From NCBI RefSeq assembly GCF_949628265.1, contig NC_088787.1, positions 734,501 through 798,500 of the forward strand: a stretch of DNA of 64,000 nt, written 5' to 3'. The notes below the pieces were generated by a model. The model was not told the DNA's origin. It worked only from the letters and a program-made list of their open reading frames with translations, and ran no database searches. Position numbers and translations under genes: made by a program. The DNA is from Cloeon dipterum (taxonomy: Eukaryota > Arthropoda > Insecta > Ephemeroptera > Baetidae). This document shows, in pieces, positions 1 through 12,479 of this stretch. Each line of letters opens with the position of its first letter. Position 1 is the stretch's first letter.

Positions 1-1801
1 TTGCAATTTGCGCAATTCACTAATTATCAGCAGGATGATGATCAAAAATACAAAATGCAAATCGCTTTTCTCGGCAATTATTTTCCGCGCGGGGCTTGCT
101 TTTCAACCGCGGATTCTGTGCAGCCCCTTCACTTATAAAAGATTTTCCTTCTTATTAAAATATTATTGCTAGGCGCTGTTGGTTGTTCTCAGCCGTGTTA
201 AAATTGGCGGCCTGTCCAGATTTTGGTTATAGCAAAACGGCCAAAAGTTAAGTTAGTTCTAATTTCTTATCATCACGCGCAGAATTCGCAAATATCCACA
301 TTTAACCGGAAAAAAACCCAATGCAATGGAAAAACTTTTACGCGGTTATTCCGAAACACATGCATTTTTATTGAAAATTCTCACGATGGATGACCAGAAA
401 TTGGGATTTTAAAAAATCAGCATTAATGGCATTTTCCTAAGTTTTTGTCTTTTTGGCGCTAAATATCATTTTTTTTCTGAATAAATTCGGGAAAAATACG
501 ATAAAAAATAGAATGGTGGGTTTTTCCAGCTGATTATTTGCTAAAAAGAATAGTGGTGCAGTTTTTTGCGGATTGAAAAATTGGTGAACCCTGATCACGC
601 GTGATTTTCTCCTCTGCCTGTTTTTGCAATATATTTTGTCGTTGCATGCAGTGAAATAATTGGACAATAGAAAGCCGATTTGCCTTTGAATTAATTTTCT
701 GTTGTATTTCTGAAACGCCGTCAGAATCTGTGACCCTTCGTTACACGCTTCGCTTAACCGCATAAATTAAAAACGGCTCGGAATATTGGCTTCGAAAGAA
801 ATTGACAAAAATTCCCTTTTGTAAAGGTAGCAAATTAAACAAAACTGAAAAGAGATTCGAAACGCATTTGAATGAGTCGCGCGCAGGAGTTTTGATTCAT
901 TTTCACGTTTTTGCCCTGCGAAATTTTCTGCACATTTGAAGAGTTTGAATGTGTTTTTGTGATTTTTCGTTTAGAAAAAATAGATGCGTAGAGAGTGAAG
1001 CAAAAAATTAATTTTTAATTCCTTTTTGCTGCCAGAGCGGCCAAGCCACACGGAAGTTTCACTCGTGATTGCGCGCTTCATTAATAATCCATAACTTTGC
1101 GTTGGCTCCAAATTTTCAGTTAAAAATAAAGTCAAACATTATGAAGGGATTAGTTAGGAGCCAGCGAGGCCGATTTGCTTTTCACCGCACGAGTGAGGCC
1201 CGTATTTTGACCCAATTTCACCTCATCAAAGTCCCTTTTTTGTCTTCGTTTTAAAATGACGCTTGAAAAATGCTCAAATTTCTTTAAATATTTCAAGAAA
1301 ATTTATTGTAAAAATTCTGCCAAGTGTCGACTAGCCGCTAATTTCTTTATAATTTTGCTCAGATTTTCGTGCTGAAAATTAGTTGCTAATTTAATCAGAA
1401 AACTGAAGGCTGGTCTGCATATTGCTGCGAGCACTTTTAAATTCTTGTGAATGCGAAGCGCGTTTAATTTATGATTACCTCTTTGGCCGCTGCACCAAAT
1501 TCTATGCGGCGAATCAAAAATTTTGTGGTACTCTTCTAGTTTAGAAGGAATATTGCAAAATAATGCGTTTTTCTTCGCCATAAATTCTCTTTTCTGTTGA
1601 TAATCTTATTTTAAAATCGGATTATTGGATAGAACGCGATCGAACGTCGAAGGAAACCCTTTTTTGTTGAGTTGTAGTCGGAAGTCAGGACACGAATTTA
1701 AATTTCAGTTGCAGAAAGCAGAAAATGGTTAGCGCGTCGGAATAAAAAAATTTTCCGTTTGACTCGACTTTAAAAGAGCCAATCAATTCCTCTTTTTGCA
1801 G
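1..1801. other. Upstream flank, no gene recognised
   Basis: AT-rich DNA with only short open frames that lack domains or convincing splice context. I searched it for the signal-peptide exon that starts the other Yellow genes (MTPF-type start, ending in a W-D-M-H codon run) and did not find it. The final 30 bases, ending at 1801, are a pyrimidine tract and CAG acceptor very like the intron 1 acceptor of the Yellow gene at 18.1 kb. Confidence 0.6.
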
Positions 1802-4800
1802 GAATATGAAAACTCCCTGCGAAAAATCTTCATTAGCCAATAATACCAATGATAATTTAATCATAAGCATTATTGGAATAATGTTAATAAATGATGAATA
1901 AAAAATGATTGCAACACAATGTTGCGCTAATATTAAAAAAATAATGAAAAACAAATGTAAATAAGTTATTATCTTAAGCTTGTTTTAATATTACACCAAT
2001 GTTAATTCAATGATATCAGTGCGCATGCGTGAATGCGTGCGCATCCATGAGTCGCACACTCTGCTACTCCGTCCGCCATCACCGCATCAAGAAACAAACA
2101 CTGAACGGCTAACGGCTACGCTTCATGCAATTTTCGTTTTGTTCTTCGTTCTGCGAGTCGTTTGTCTGCTCTTAAGAGTTTAAAATACACCCATGTAAGG
2201 ATCCTTGATGTTATCAACACACGCACCGTTCAGCAAATATTACAGGTAATGAGAATTATTCGTTTTTTACTTTGTTTTCATTCCAATTCGCGGTTACAAA
2301 TTTTTACTGCTGCACGCAGTGAGAAAACGAGCCGTAACTTTGATACAACATCGAATTTTGATGCAATTTTTCGTTGACAGGCCGGGCGAGGATGGCTTCG
2401 ACCCTGTGGAGCAGACGATGAACGAGCTGGAAGAGGGACAAGGACAATGCGCGGCTGGACAAGAAGATGGCGAAGTTCGTCGGCTTTGAGCCGGGCCACT
2501 TTTCACGTCGCCACCTAGTGCCCAAGGACATCCACGACCCGCACCCGTTTACCTTGTGGACTTTCTCCTCATGTTGCTGCCCTAATCGTCTTTTCTGATC
2601 GAGAACTACCCTAGCTCCATGAACATCCACCTTCCACGAAAGTGGCCCCACGTACCGCCACACCAAACTACTTTGGAACTCAAAATAATTAATTTTATGT
2701 CCTTGCGTCATGCGTTCGTGCAGAATTGCATTTGTATTCACCCGGTATTTTTCTCCACTGGTTTTTAATTGCTGTTTGAGCAACTCAATTTTTACCAATT
2801 TATTGCGCATTAAATTGACTTTTGTCATTTCCTCCTAGGTATTAATATTATATAAAATTAGAGGTCGGAGTGGTCAAAATTTACAAGTAGATATTTCCTT
2901 TTAAATTTTCATTTGCCTCAATTTCTCAATAAATTTATCTCAGACAATTTTTCTAGTCGCATGAGCAATTTAGAAAAATATTGAAAACTTAAGTGAAAAC
3001 ATGGCCTGCAAGAAACTGGTGAAAATTGATAAAAAAAAACCTTATTGCTACCACTTCACTGCATTTTTTTTTAATTTGGGCGTTTTGGAACCTTTGGTCC
3101 TTGACTTAAAAAATATTAATGACTTTTATGAGCACTGGCACCAAAAAGGGCGGTCAGAAATTGATGAGGTACTTGTCATGTGTGCTAATGGCCTGAACTT
3201 TATATTATACAGAGCCGCCATTATTGTTTCCCATTTTTGTCACTGTCAATGCGGCCCGTCGGGCCGAACGATTTGAGAAAATCAAAAGTGGCACTCTAAT
3301 TAAAATTAATTTTGCATTTAAATTTTTCAAAATTCGTTAATAACAATGCTAGAACTGACAGTTATTATTAAATGCCAAATTAATTTTAATTAGTGTGTCA
3401 CTTTTGATTTTGTCGAATCGTTCGGCCCGACGGGCCGCATTGACAGTGACAAAAATGGGAAACAATAATAGCCGCTCTGTATAATATAAAGTTCAGGCCA
3501 TCAGCACACATGACAAGTCCCTCATCAATTTCTGACCACCCCTTATTCATGCCAGTGTCGACGTCGCTCTGTGTCCCGACAGGACGACGATTTGACTAAG
3601 TGGCCAACATGTATTATGTAGTGCTGATTTTAAGTATTTCCCTCTTTAAACCCAACGACTTTGTCTCAATCCCTGCTGTGCACTTCAATGTACATTGTAA
3701 AACTAGAATGCTGTGACTAGAGAGAAACTGTTTTATGTGAAATGACGTATAAATAATTTTTTATAAGTTATATAACTCTTGTGTGACTTACAAGTGTTAC
3801 AATAATTTGTCTAGATATAATAAAAATATAAAATAATTAAATAAAACTATGTATCTCATTCAGAAAACCCCTAATTACCAATATTCTACGGAAATTAGGA
3901 CATCATTTAATTTCCATTTGAAATTAATAATAACGCAATGATAGCGGCCAATATTGGTGCCAATATTAGAACAATATTGAAAAAAGTCACATTTTCACAT
4001 TGATATAACATTAGACGCCAATATTAAAACAATAATGGTTATTGGGAAATAATGTTACCCTAATATTAAAACAATGAAGATTTTTCGCAGGGCTGCGACA
4101 AAATTGAAGATGCAAGAGGGCTGCAAATAGACTCGGTTGGAAGGCTGTGGGTGCTGGACAGCGGTAGCGACAAATGCAATTCAAAAATATGGACGATTGA
4201 CTTGATCAAAAACGATCACATCAAACTAATTCACCGGTTTTCTTTTCAAAAACATATGCACGATTTGGTGATTGATGAAACTCCCAACGAAACCTTTGCC
4301 TACATCTCGCGATGGAGCGAACGACACATTGTCGTGTTTAGTTTGGAGAGAAATCAATCTTGGATAGTGGACACGCCAGGAATCAAGGTTTATTCCATTG
4401 CCCTGTCCTCTAAGGTTGAGAAACCGAGACAGCTCTACCTCAGCAAATACGACTCCAAAGAACTGTATTCAATTCCTGTCGCCGCACTAAACAACGGAAC
4501 TCGGATTGCAAATCCGAAAGCAATCGGAAACTGGACTGCAATTAATTCGAATAGAATGCTGATGGACAACCACGGGACCTTGTACGCCGCCTTCAGGCAG
4601 CAAAATTACATTTCCTTGTGGAACACTTCCCAGCCATTTGAGGAGCAACGATTTCACGAGGTAGGTGACCAATTTAAATAACTTTGGAAAGAGCATAATT
4701 TTGAAGCTCGGATTTTTTGTGACGGCGGGTGTTTGGATCCTCGTTAAATTTTTATCCGTCGCAAATTATTTAGCGCTCTCACAGTTCAAATGAGAAAAAA

Positions 4801-7183
4801 TTCGTTGCTTTTGTGAGCCAGTGAGAGCGTGTGCTCAGCCTTAAAGAAAACTCGTCTCGTTCGAGGCGGATTGGCAAAGAATGCGCTTTTGTTGTTGTCG
4901 ATTTCATTTATTGGAACTCTGGCCCCGTCGTTTCTACTTTGTGAAATTTGTGAAATCGATATTGGTTATTGCCAGATGAAAATTAAATATGTAACTAACG
5001 ACGAGCAGAATAAATGATTGTACTCTCAAGATTATTATTATTTTGGCAATACTTCAATTTAAAATGCAATAATTTCATATTCTGATCGGAATTCAGCGAA
5101 GTGATTCAAAATTAAATGTATCCATTTTTCTGCACAAACCCTAGGGTAAAATATATTAATCCATAGGTGAACATGTTCATTTTTTAAATTTTAAAATTTT
5201 TCTTGATTCAAAATTATTTGTAGATATTTGATATGCTTCAAAATAACTTTCTTCAATTAGCCAATTGAATATAATAGTTAAGAATTAACTAATTTTTTAA
5301 ATTCAAAGAAGGAAAAAAAGAAAAATTCAATGGTCTATGGCGGAAATATTTTGCTTTAAGAGTCCGCGAGTAAAAATTAAAAATTGCGCGAGGAGGAAAC
5401 AGAATTTTTGGCAGAGAAATTGAGATTTCGTTCGTTTTGAATAAATAAACTTTCTCAAACTTTTTCTCGCTCTCGTGAAATTTTCAAAAACGATCAAAAA
5501 TTTAACCCTGCTGCATTTTAATTAAAATTTTATCAATTTCACTAAAAGCTCTCACTAAGAATTCTAAATCATCGAGTCGGTACGTTGCTTGGTTTTAGGT
5601 CGCTGGACTGGGTTCTTTCTGGCCCTTTACTTTTGCCTTGGACCAAAGTCGTAATTTTTGGACGACTGTCTATGATAGGGACAGAAAGCCAAAATACAGA
5701 CTTCTAAAGGCTGAAGTTGGTGTTAAATCCTACATGTTCGAGGCATCGCCAGGTAAGTTTGCTCTGAACACACACAACTTTTTAATTCCTTCCAAAATGA
5801 ATGAAAAAATCTCACTTTTCTTCGCGAGTATTTAAAGCCATGCAGCCGAACAGCACTTTGCAACGAGTTCGTTGCTGAAATCTACGAATCAAAAAGGGCT
5901 CGCTTTCAATTTTTTATTTCTAGCTGCCAATTTCCATTTTCACCTTTTCAAATTTCACGCAGTTGGTAATGTCAATCGAATTTTACTTATAACAATAATG
6001 AGGCATATTTCTATGGGACTTTTTACAAAAATGACACAGATATTAGAGAATCTTTGTTTTTATTTTCAAAATTTAAACTCCGTGCTTTTTTATTTTTCTT
6101 TACTTTAAGGTTGGAAAACAAAGAAATAAACGTGCTTATTATTGCATTAATATTTACATAAAAAAGAGCTTCTGGTTTTATCAAAACGTCGCGGGACCGG
6201 AATAGCTCGCATTTTTAACTGTAGAAAATTTCAAAAAATTTATAATGGTCGGCTTTGCTGAAATCTCTAGTTTGGGAAATCCCATTTAATGTGACACTTA
6301 ATACTTTTTCTTTATTTGCTGAAAACCCAACTCGGTTAAGTCAATCTCAATAAAATCGTGGAAATCTTTTTTATGAATCTAAAAATTTCCGACGTTTTTA
6401 TGGCAAATGCAACTTTTTAGCACGTCAAAGGAAATAATTCTAGAAGCAGCAGGATATTGAGTCAGAATTATTGTTGTTTCAGTTACGCCCACCATTCCAA
6501 CCACCACTACCCTTTCCCCAAAGACCAAACCAACGCCTGTCATCGTTACAGAACGAACCAGCTCATCTAATCCAACCACAACAAAACCTCCGACGTCCAC
6601 AACCGAGATTCAGGAGTGCAGCATCCTGACCGAAAAATTACACCAATATCGGCTGTTTATCATCATTCTTATCTGCTCCTACATATTTACCGTCATCCTG
6701 TCGGGTTTGGTCATTCTTTGGCTCGTTTTGAAACTGAAGAGAAAGCATTCGATTCCGCCAACTACCAACGAGGCACAGCAAATGTCCGTTTTCCCCGACG
6801 AGCCGGCCGAATACCACGAAGTTCAAGATTCGAGAATTGCCGCCGCAGCTTCCGTTCCGGAAGAGTACGATGACGTCGGCGCGGCGGAAGTGCCGCTGTA
6901 CGAGGAAGTCAAATACGATGGTGCCACGCCCCCTTCGCCTGTTCTCTACGAGCGGCCGATTATTCTCAGCCCGCGATCGGCGAGGAGAGTGAAAGCGATG
7001 CCTGCCAGGCAGAGGACTTTCGAGAAATTTGGAGAGGCGCCTCTTGCTCCAGTCGAGTACGACGACGTCGGCCCTCCTGACCCCGAACCTTTCTACGATC
7101 AAGTTGCGCCGGAACCTTCCAGGTCGCCCCAACGCGAAGACACCACTTCCGACGCGGCGCAATACCTCAAAATCATACCGTGA
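1802..7183 (+). CDS. Yellow/MRJP-like membrane protein with tyrosine-rich tail (5' partial)
   Basis: MRJP/Yellow beta-propeller family. Exon 2 originally ran from 1802 but is interrupted by a transposon at 1815-4092; its main part is 4091/4095-4660. Exon 3 is 5599-5752 and exon 4 is 6483-7183, with intron phases matching the six paralogues (0, 0, 1). Exon 2 carries the family run G-R-L-W-V-L-D. Exon 4 encodes a Thr/Ser/Pro-rich, mucin-like stalk, a hydrophobic helix (about codons 57-79 of the exon), a basic K-L-K-R-K stop-transfer, then a cytoplasmic tail of about 150 residues with eight tyrosines, six of them in YxxV/I motifs. Exon 1 with the signal peptide was not found, so it lies upstream of the window or is lost. 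A possible poly(A) signal AATAAA is at 7496-7501. The family assignment is firm; cell-surface signalling is inferred. Confidence 0.85.
2380..2600. other. GC-rich, coding-like segment inside the transposon
   Basis: A GC-rich island within the AT-rich element. More than one frame is open for part of it, and a 174-codon antisense frame (2304-2828) spans it. Composition suggests a captured fragment of a host exon, but I recognise no family, and frames change within the segment, so it is probably decayed. Confidence 0.25.
3134..3557. repeat. Foldback (long inverted repeat), nested in the transposon
   Basis: Left arm about 3134-3322 and right arm about 3369-3557 are near-perfect reverse complements around a spacer of about 45 bp. 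Both arms carry the core CGGCCCGTCGGGCCG-like sequence and the run CATGTGTGCTRATGGCC. The arms are about 190 bp each with few mismatches, so the RNA would form a long hairpin. Whether it is a separate nested element or part of the host transposon is unclear. Confidence 0.8.
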
Positions 7184-9126
7184 GCACCAACAAGTAGTAA
7201 TTCTTATTTTTCATTTTATCCTTAACATAGTCGTGTGTTGCTTTTGCAAAAGATGAGACGTTAATTTATCATGAATATAACGTAGCCATTTTTAAAATTA
7301 AAAAATGCAAGTCAAGTGTTCAGTGTGATGTGAAATCCCTCAATTTTTGCTTTTACTTTGCTCTCTAATTTTTGAACAAATTATGGAAAGAGAGAAAAAG
7401 CAGCGTGCTGTTGCGGTCGGTCGGAAATGAGTCGAGTGGCGATAAGAAATTTTATTCGCAGCGATAAATTTGTATTGCTTTCCTTCAGCAAATTAAATAA
7501 AGTTTATTTAGTGGTTCATTGTTAATAGACGCTTATCCTTTCTATGCACTTCATATCAATTATTGATGTAATTAGTCAGCATGAGCAATAAATAATATTA
7601 TGTGTATCGTTATCGATTTTTAAAAAATAAAAATAACAAAAAAACTTGTAATTTCTTAGTATTTTATGTTGTAACATTCCCTTGTTCATTTTTCAACGCA
7701 TAAAATTTTAAAGAACAATAAAATTCATAATTTAAAATTAAACCTTGATTATTTTGTGAAAATGAATGAGAGAAAGCAGTTAAGCTGTTGGTCGGTTGAG
7801 GAAATGAAGTCAAGCGATAACAAATTTTACACCCAGCAGCAATAAATTTCTTCATGCGTTCCTTTCGTCAGCAGGTGTTTTAAAATGTTTAAAAAATAAG
7901 CCTTGAAAAGATAAGAGCAAATTATCTCACGCGTAGAGCGGATGAAATAGTTCTGAAATTGACCTTCGAACCAAATAAAATTAAATAATCAAAATTTAAA
8001 AAGTAACCAGTTCACCGTAATTCCAGTCCCTCAAATTTAATTTAAAGCTTGAAAAGGCCGAAAACGGCGCAGCCTGCTCTGCTTTTTCATCATTTCCTTC
8101 CCCTCGTTGCATTCTCTTCACGAGCCACCGCGCCTCCTCTTCCCCTCCCGCGCCGTTGCCGCTGACGTCACCAGCCAGCCCAGTCTGATTCTCTGATTGC
8201 GAGGCCAACGATTCTGAATCAACAAATCGCAGGTAAAAAAACTCAAAATCTGCTCAAAAGTCGAGGGACCTTTTCCTCCAGGGTGCCAAGCACCGATTCA
8301 GGGCTGAGACCCTTTTCTTTTAATAAAAATCATCTGCGCGGCGATCAGATTTCCAATTATTTTATCAAAGTTAATTTCATCCAAAGGGAACCTTGTCTCA
8401 CTTTCTGTTTTATTTAAATTAGAAGCCATTTAAACTGGATAAACAATAGCAAAATAAATTTCAGACGACGCCATTTTGGCCACACGTTTTTCTGTGAGGA
8501 TCGCGAGGAATTAAATTCGAAATCGGCAGAAAGGAGATAAAAAAGCGGCGCGGTGGACACTTTATCTCGCGGCTCTGGGTCGGCGTGTGCGGCAGCGAAA
8601 TGCGACAAGGAAAAAGCCGACGAGACCCGAGAGCTGCAAAAAGAGCTCAGATTGTTTCACGCACGCTTTCGTCACTTGAATTTATTAAATTAATTGTTGC
8701 TTCAAGCCGGGATGAAGTTGGATTTCTATTGGATCAAATGGTCACACAGCTAATTATATTTTTATTTCTTGAGTTTTCTTATTTTTTACAATTCTACGAA
8801 CAGAGGATTTTTTAATACAAGCCCAAAAACAGCCTGGCCAATAATAAGGAAACAATGCTCCCAGGATTTTATTTAAAACTTAGCTATCAGATCATTTTTT
8901 CAGTGTTTCTTTGCTAACTTCGTCACTCATTTTGGCCTTTGTCTATATAAAAATTCAAAAATTCCGTGTTAAAAGTGAATTTCGCAGTTTTCATCGGCCT
9001 CTCTCTAAAAATTAAATAATTGTTAAATATTTATGACGCATGGCAGTGACTGCCAAAAACCCTGCAAGCAGTCTATTCAGGTTTTTGCCACAAATTTCGA
9101 TGCTTTTCTTTGCTGAATTTTGCATC
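7184..9126. other. 3' flank of the first Yellow gene, no gene seen
   Basis: Contains the poly(A) signal near 7496 and a diverged local duplication (about 7365-7505 and 7745-7862, both with a GAGAGAAA...AGC...GGTCGG core). A GC-richer patch at 8050-8210 includes a TGACGTCA site at 8162-8169. No open frame with domain content. Confidence 0.5.
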
Positions 9127-9129
9127 ATT

Positions 9130-11900
9130 TTCTTCCTTTGGGCGCGGCTCGGCGGCTTGAAAAGCGAATTTGAGTCGGCCAGCCTGCGTCAGAGGCTCGC
9201 AATCAGACCGCAATTTCCTTTGTTTGCCGCAGATTGCGAGTTATTTCCATTCGAGTCGAGCGAGCGATTGACTTTTCAATTATTTCTGTGGTTTCTTATC
9301 GAGCCTCTGACGCAAATCAACACATGTTCCAAAATTGGAGTTGCAGCCGGTGCTTTTGTAAATTTATTAAGTTAATAAAAAACGTTTGGCCTTTTTGCGT
9401 GCTTATTTCGGGGGTTGGGGCTGCCGGGGGCGAATGGGGTTGGCAAAAATGTGCACCGACCCTCCTCAGGTCGCGCTACCTGACGACTGTTATTAAGCGC
9501 TACTTTTCGGTTCCTTCGTGATTATTAGCGTTCATCTTACGCGGATTTCTCGCTCGCGGAAATGTGCAGCGTGCTTTCGGCCGGCTCGCACACACTTTTG
9601 TTGATTTTTTGTTTAAAATTCGTGCGTTCGTCGGATCGTCAACCACGACCCCTCATCTGACGCGTCTTGGGAAGGGCTTTCACCTGACACACCCGACAAA
9701 CCTTTTTCAGGGTACCCCGACCTGATACCCTTTCCTAGGCCGAATTTTAATTATTTTTCCGCAGTTTCGAGCTTATTTGCACATACTTGGAGACGATATA
9801 TATTTCACCCTCGACTGTCAACGACCTTCCTCAGGTCAAGCAACCTTCAAGTTGAGATTGCGCGGTGAAATAGCTTAAATTCGGCGGTGCTGACGCTCAT
9901 TTTTGGCTTTTTTGAAGTTGCGATCTTGCACTCGCGGAGACCTGCAAAGTGCACACGGGCGCTGTACGGCAAAGCGCCGCGCGGCGCCCGAACGACTCCT
10001 TTATAATTTATGCAGATCGGCATTTTTGTTTGATAATTTTTTTAAGCCATTTACCTATCGGCGAACGGGGACAATCGGTTTTTATTTACTGATAATTCGA
10101 GGGGTAGAGGGATGAAAGGTGACGCGACCCTCCCTCGCCGAGCCCCACCCTGGCAATCGGTCCCCGAGTGGGATTGGGCCATTTTTTCGTCGCCGCGGCT
10201 CCGCCCAGCCCCCGCGCTGCCTGGTCATGGTCGAACGTGCGCCCGATTCGGCGCGCAAGAGCAAAGCACTCGTCAATGCTATCTATTTTATTATTGGTCT
10301 CTCTAATTTCTAAGATAATGAGAATAATTAAAAATCAGATGCGTCCGTCTTTGGATTCCTTAAGAATTGTCTGCAGTTTCTTTCTTTTCCAGTTTTCTCA
10401 GCATTAATTTCACTCGCATTTTTCTGCGGCTGAGATTAAATTATTTCCTTTCTGCGGCACTTTATCAACGCTCGAATATCCTGCTCTGAATTATTTTCGA
10501 AAAGCAGTGGGATATAGGGACACGCGTGCTGCCACATGGTGGTAAAAGAGTCAAGCTTTTCGAGGCTCTGATTAATAGTGCGTACTCGAAATTTGTGGCA
10601 CCATCTTCCGGTTGAAAACTGAAACAATTGTGAGCAATTATTTCACAGCTCGATTTAACTGAATGATTGTGAGCGTACGAGATTTAATTGAGTTTATTTA
10701 TTGAATTAATATTTTATTCTTCATACATTTAGTGCCTAAAAAGACCTTCGAAAATTGGTTAAAACTTAACAGTTAGAGGAAATTCAGAAGTTTAGTGAAT
10801 ACACGCGCGCTGCGAAAAGCCCATCTTGGTCTACTTTGTAGCAGCTTAATTACGGTGGATATTATTATTATTTGTTATCTAAAATCGGTAGCAAGACGGA
10901 AAACGCGAGCAGAGGCGAGTGAGCGGATGCGGAGCGACGCAATCACTGATCCGACGGAAGTATTTTCAGAGCCGCAAGGCTGTCTCGCTCCGTATCGCTG
11001 AATAAAAATTGGAGAGGGCAGAGAATTGGCGATCGGTGCATCTAAGTGGGTCAAGGGTCACTTAAGGTCGTCAAAGAAGGCAGCAAGGGATAATTCCTAA
11101 ATTTCAATAATCGTGGTTAAATTTCCCTTTCTGCTTGCTCGCTTTGGAGCGCAAGAAACACACGGACGCATGCGCCTCACGAATCTACGGGTAAAATCAA
11201 ATGGGAAATTGGGACCAATCAGCGATCTCCAATGAGCAATTGAGTAACCAGAGTCACGAAAAAGTGGTGGGGGTTTTCTCGTGAGTGGGAGAGTGACGTC
11301 ATTGTTACTTGTCGCGCTGCAATGATTGACTCAAAATCAGCTGCGAATAAACAAAAGAAAGCTGACTCAATGCTAAAGAGAATATATTCTACCAAATAAA
11401 TCCTTTTTTTTTTTGAAATAAAAATTAAAAACGTTAAATTACTAAGGTGTTGGTCATTGCTAATATTAATATAGAGGTCTCAGCCAGCTGGGAAATTTTT
11501 TGTTACGTGGGCAGCCGCAAGCCGCTGGTGAAATTGGGTCAAAAATTAAAAATTTAAGGAGAAAAATGTTTTTAAAAACACTATCAAAGCCGCGCCAGCC
11601 GCCACCGAGCCTAAAAAATGGCAAAGCCGGTCCCGACTTAAATTTCGTGGCTGAGACCTCTTAAAGGTGAATCAAAATCCACCGATGGCCTCTGGGGCGG
11701 ATAAAAGCGTTGTTTTCCTGCCACTGTCGATCGACACAACTCTTGCGCATTTATCAAGCGAAAAATTTCCGGGTTCAAAGTAAAACGCAGTTTCTTTATC
11801 TGTGCTAGCGAATTTATGACGCATATACTTGCAGAGGCAAAAAATAAATTTTTCGTAAAGAGAAACCCTTTATGCTGGAAAATAGAATTATTGTAGTTGG
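9130..11900. repeat. Dispersed repeat family, copy 1
   Basis: About 2.8 kb that recurs at 12480-15310 in the same orientation and order. Landmarks shared by both are GCGAATTTGAGTCGGCCAGC (9164/12510), GTCAACCACGACC, GGAGACGATATATATTTCAC (9789/13990), the palindrome-rich GCGCCGCGCGGCGC, and AAAGTAAAACGCAGTT. Small open frames here are not conserved between the copies, arguing against a protein gene. It does not resemble any transposon class I know. Confidence 0.7.
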
Positions 11901-12479
11901 ATGTACGTCTGTTTGTGGGGAAAATAGAGGAAAAGGAAAGTTTTTGGCAATTTTCACTCTCTGAAAGCCAAAGAGGGCGGTCAGGGACACCTCCGCACGT
12001 CCAAGAAAATATAAATAAGTGAAAGAGCAAAGCGTAATTATGGAGAGGGTGCACACCCCGCGTCAAGAGGGGTGTCCAAGCCCTGCACCCGCCAACAAAA
12101 GAAAGGATCGAGAGGCTGCGGAGAGAGAGCGAAAAAGGCAGAGAGTGAACTTTTTATCGACGGCCGGAAGCAACCCGCCGCCGGTCCGCCAGCGAAACAT
12201 TCTTTGCGCCTTTCCAAATGCTGATTTCAAACAAAAACGACCTGAACTTTTTCAAAAAGTTTGCCATCTGGAGCAACTGACCCCAAACCCGCAGAGTTTT
12301 CATTCAGGGTCGTAAAAACCCTGGAACGAATTGCCACCTGTGCTCAAAAACCATACAGGGTGAAGTTGAATATTCAAAAGGGCGCATCGCGATGACTACG
12401 GTCTGTTGCATCGATTTTTCGCTTTCGTTTCGGGTTTTTATAAAAAAAAATTTTCTTTGCTGAATTTCAGTTCGATTTG

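Larger units (their letters stand above)
1815..4092. mobile_element. DNA transposon with 20-bp terminal inverted repeats inside a Yellow exon
   Basis: The two ends are perfect inverted copies of CCCTGCGAAAAATCTTCATT (1815-1834 and 4073-4092), flanked by the dinucleotide CT on both sides (1813-1814 and 4093-4094), which fits a 2-bp target duplication. Removing the element plus one CT leaves exon 2 at 579 bp (193 codons), exactly the length in the Yellow genes at 18.1 and 37.3 kb. Subterminal regions are rich in AATATT and ATTATTGG-like words. No transposase is recognisable, so it looks non-autonomous. I cannot name the superfamily. Confidence 0.85.

Noticed and set aside
2304-2828. 174-codon antisense frame in the transposon
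   Set aside because: No domain, no splice context and it crosses a composition boundary; listed only as a coding-like island.
6638-7162. 174-codon frame on the - strand
   Set aside because: Mirror of the GC-rich tail exon of the Yellow gene; arginine-rich with no family resemblance.
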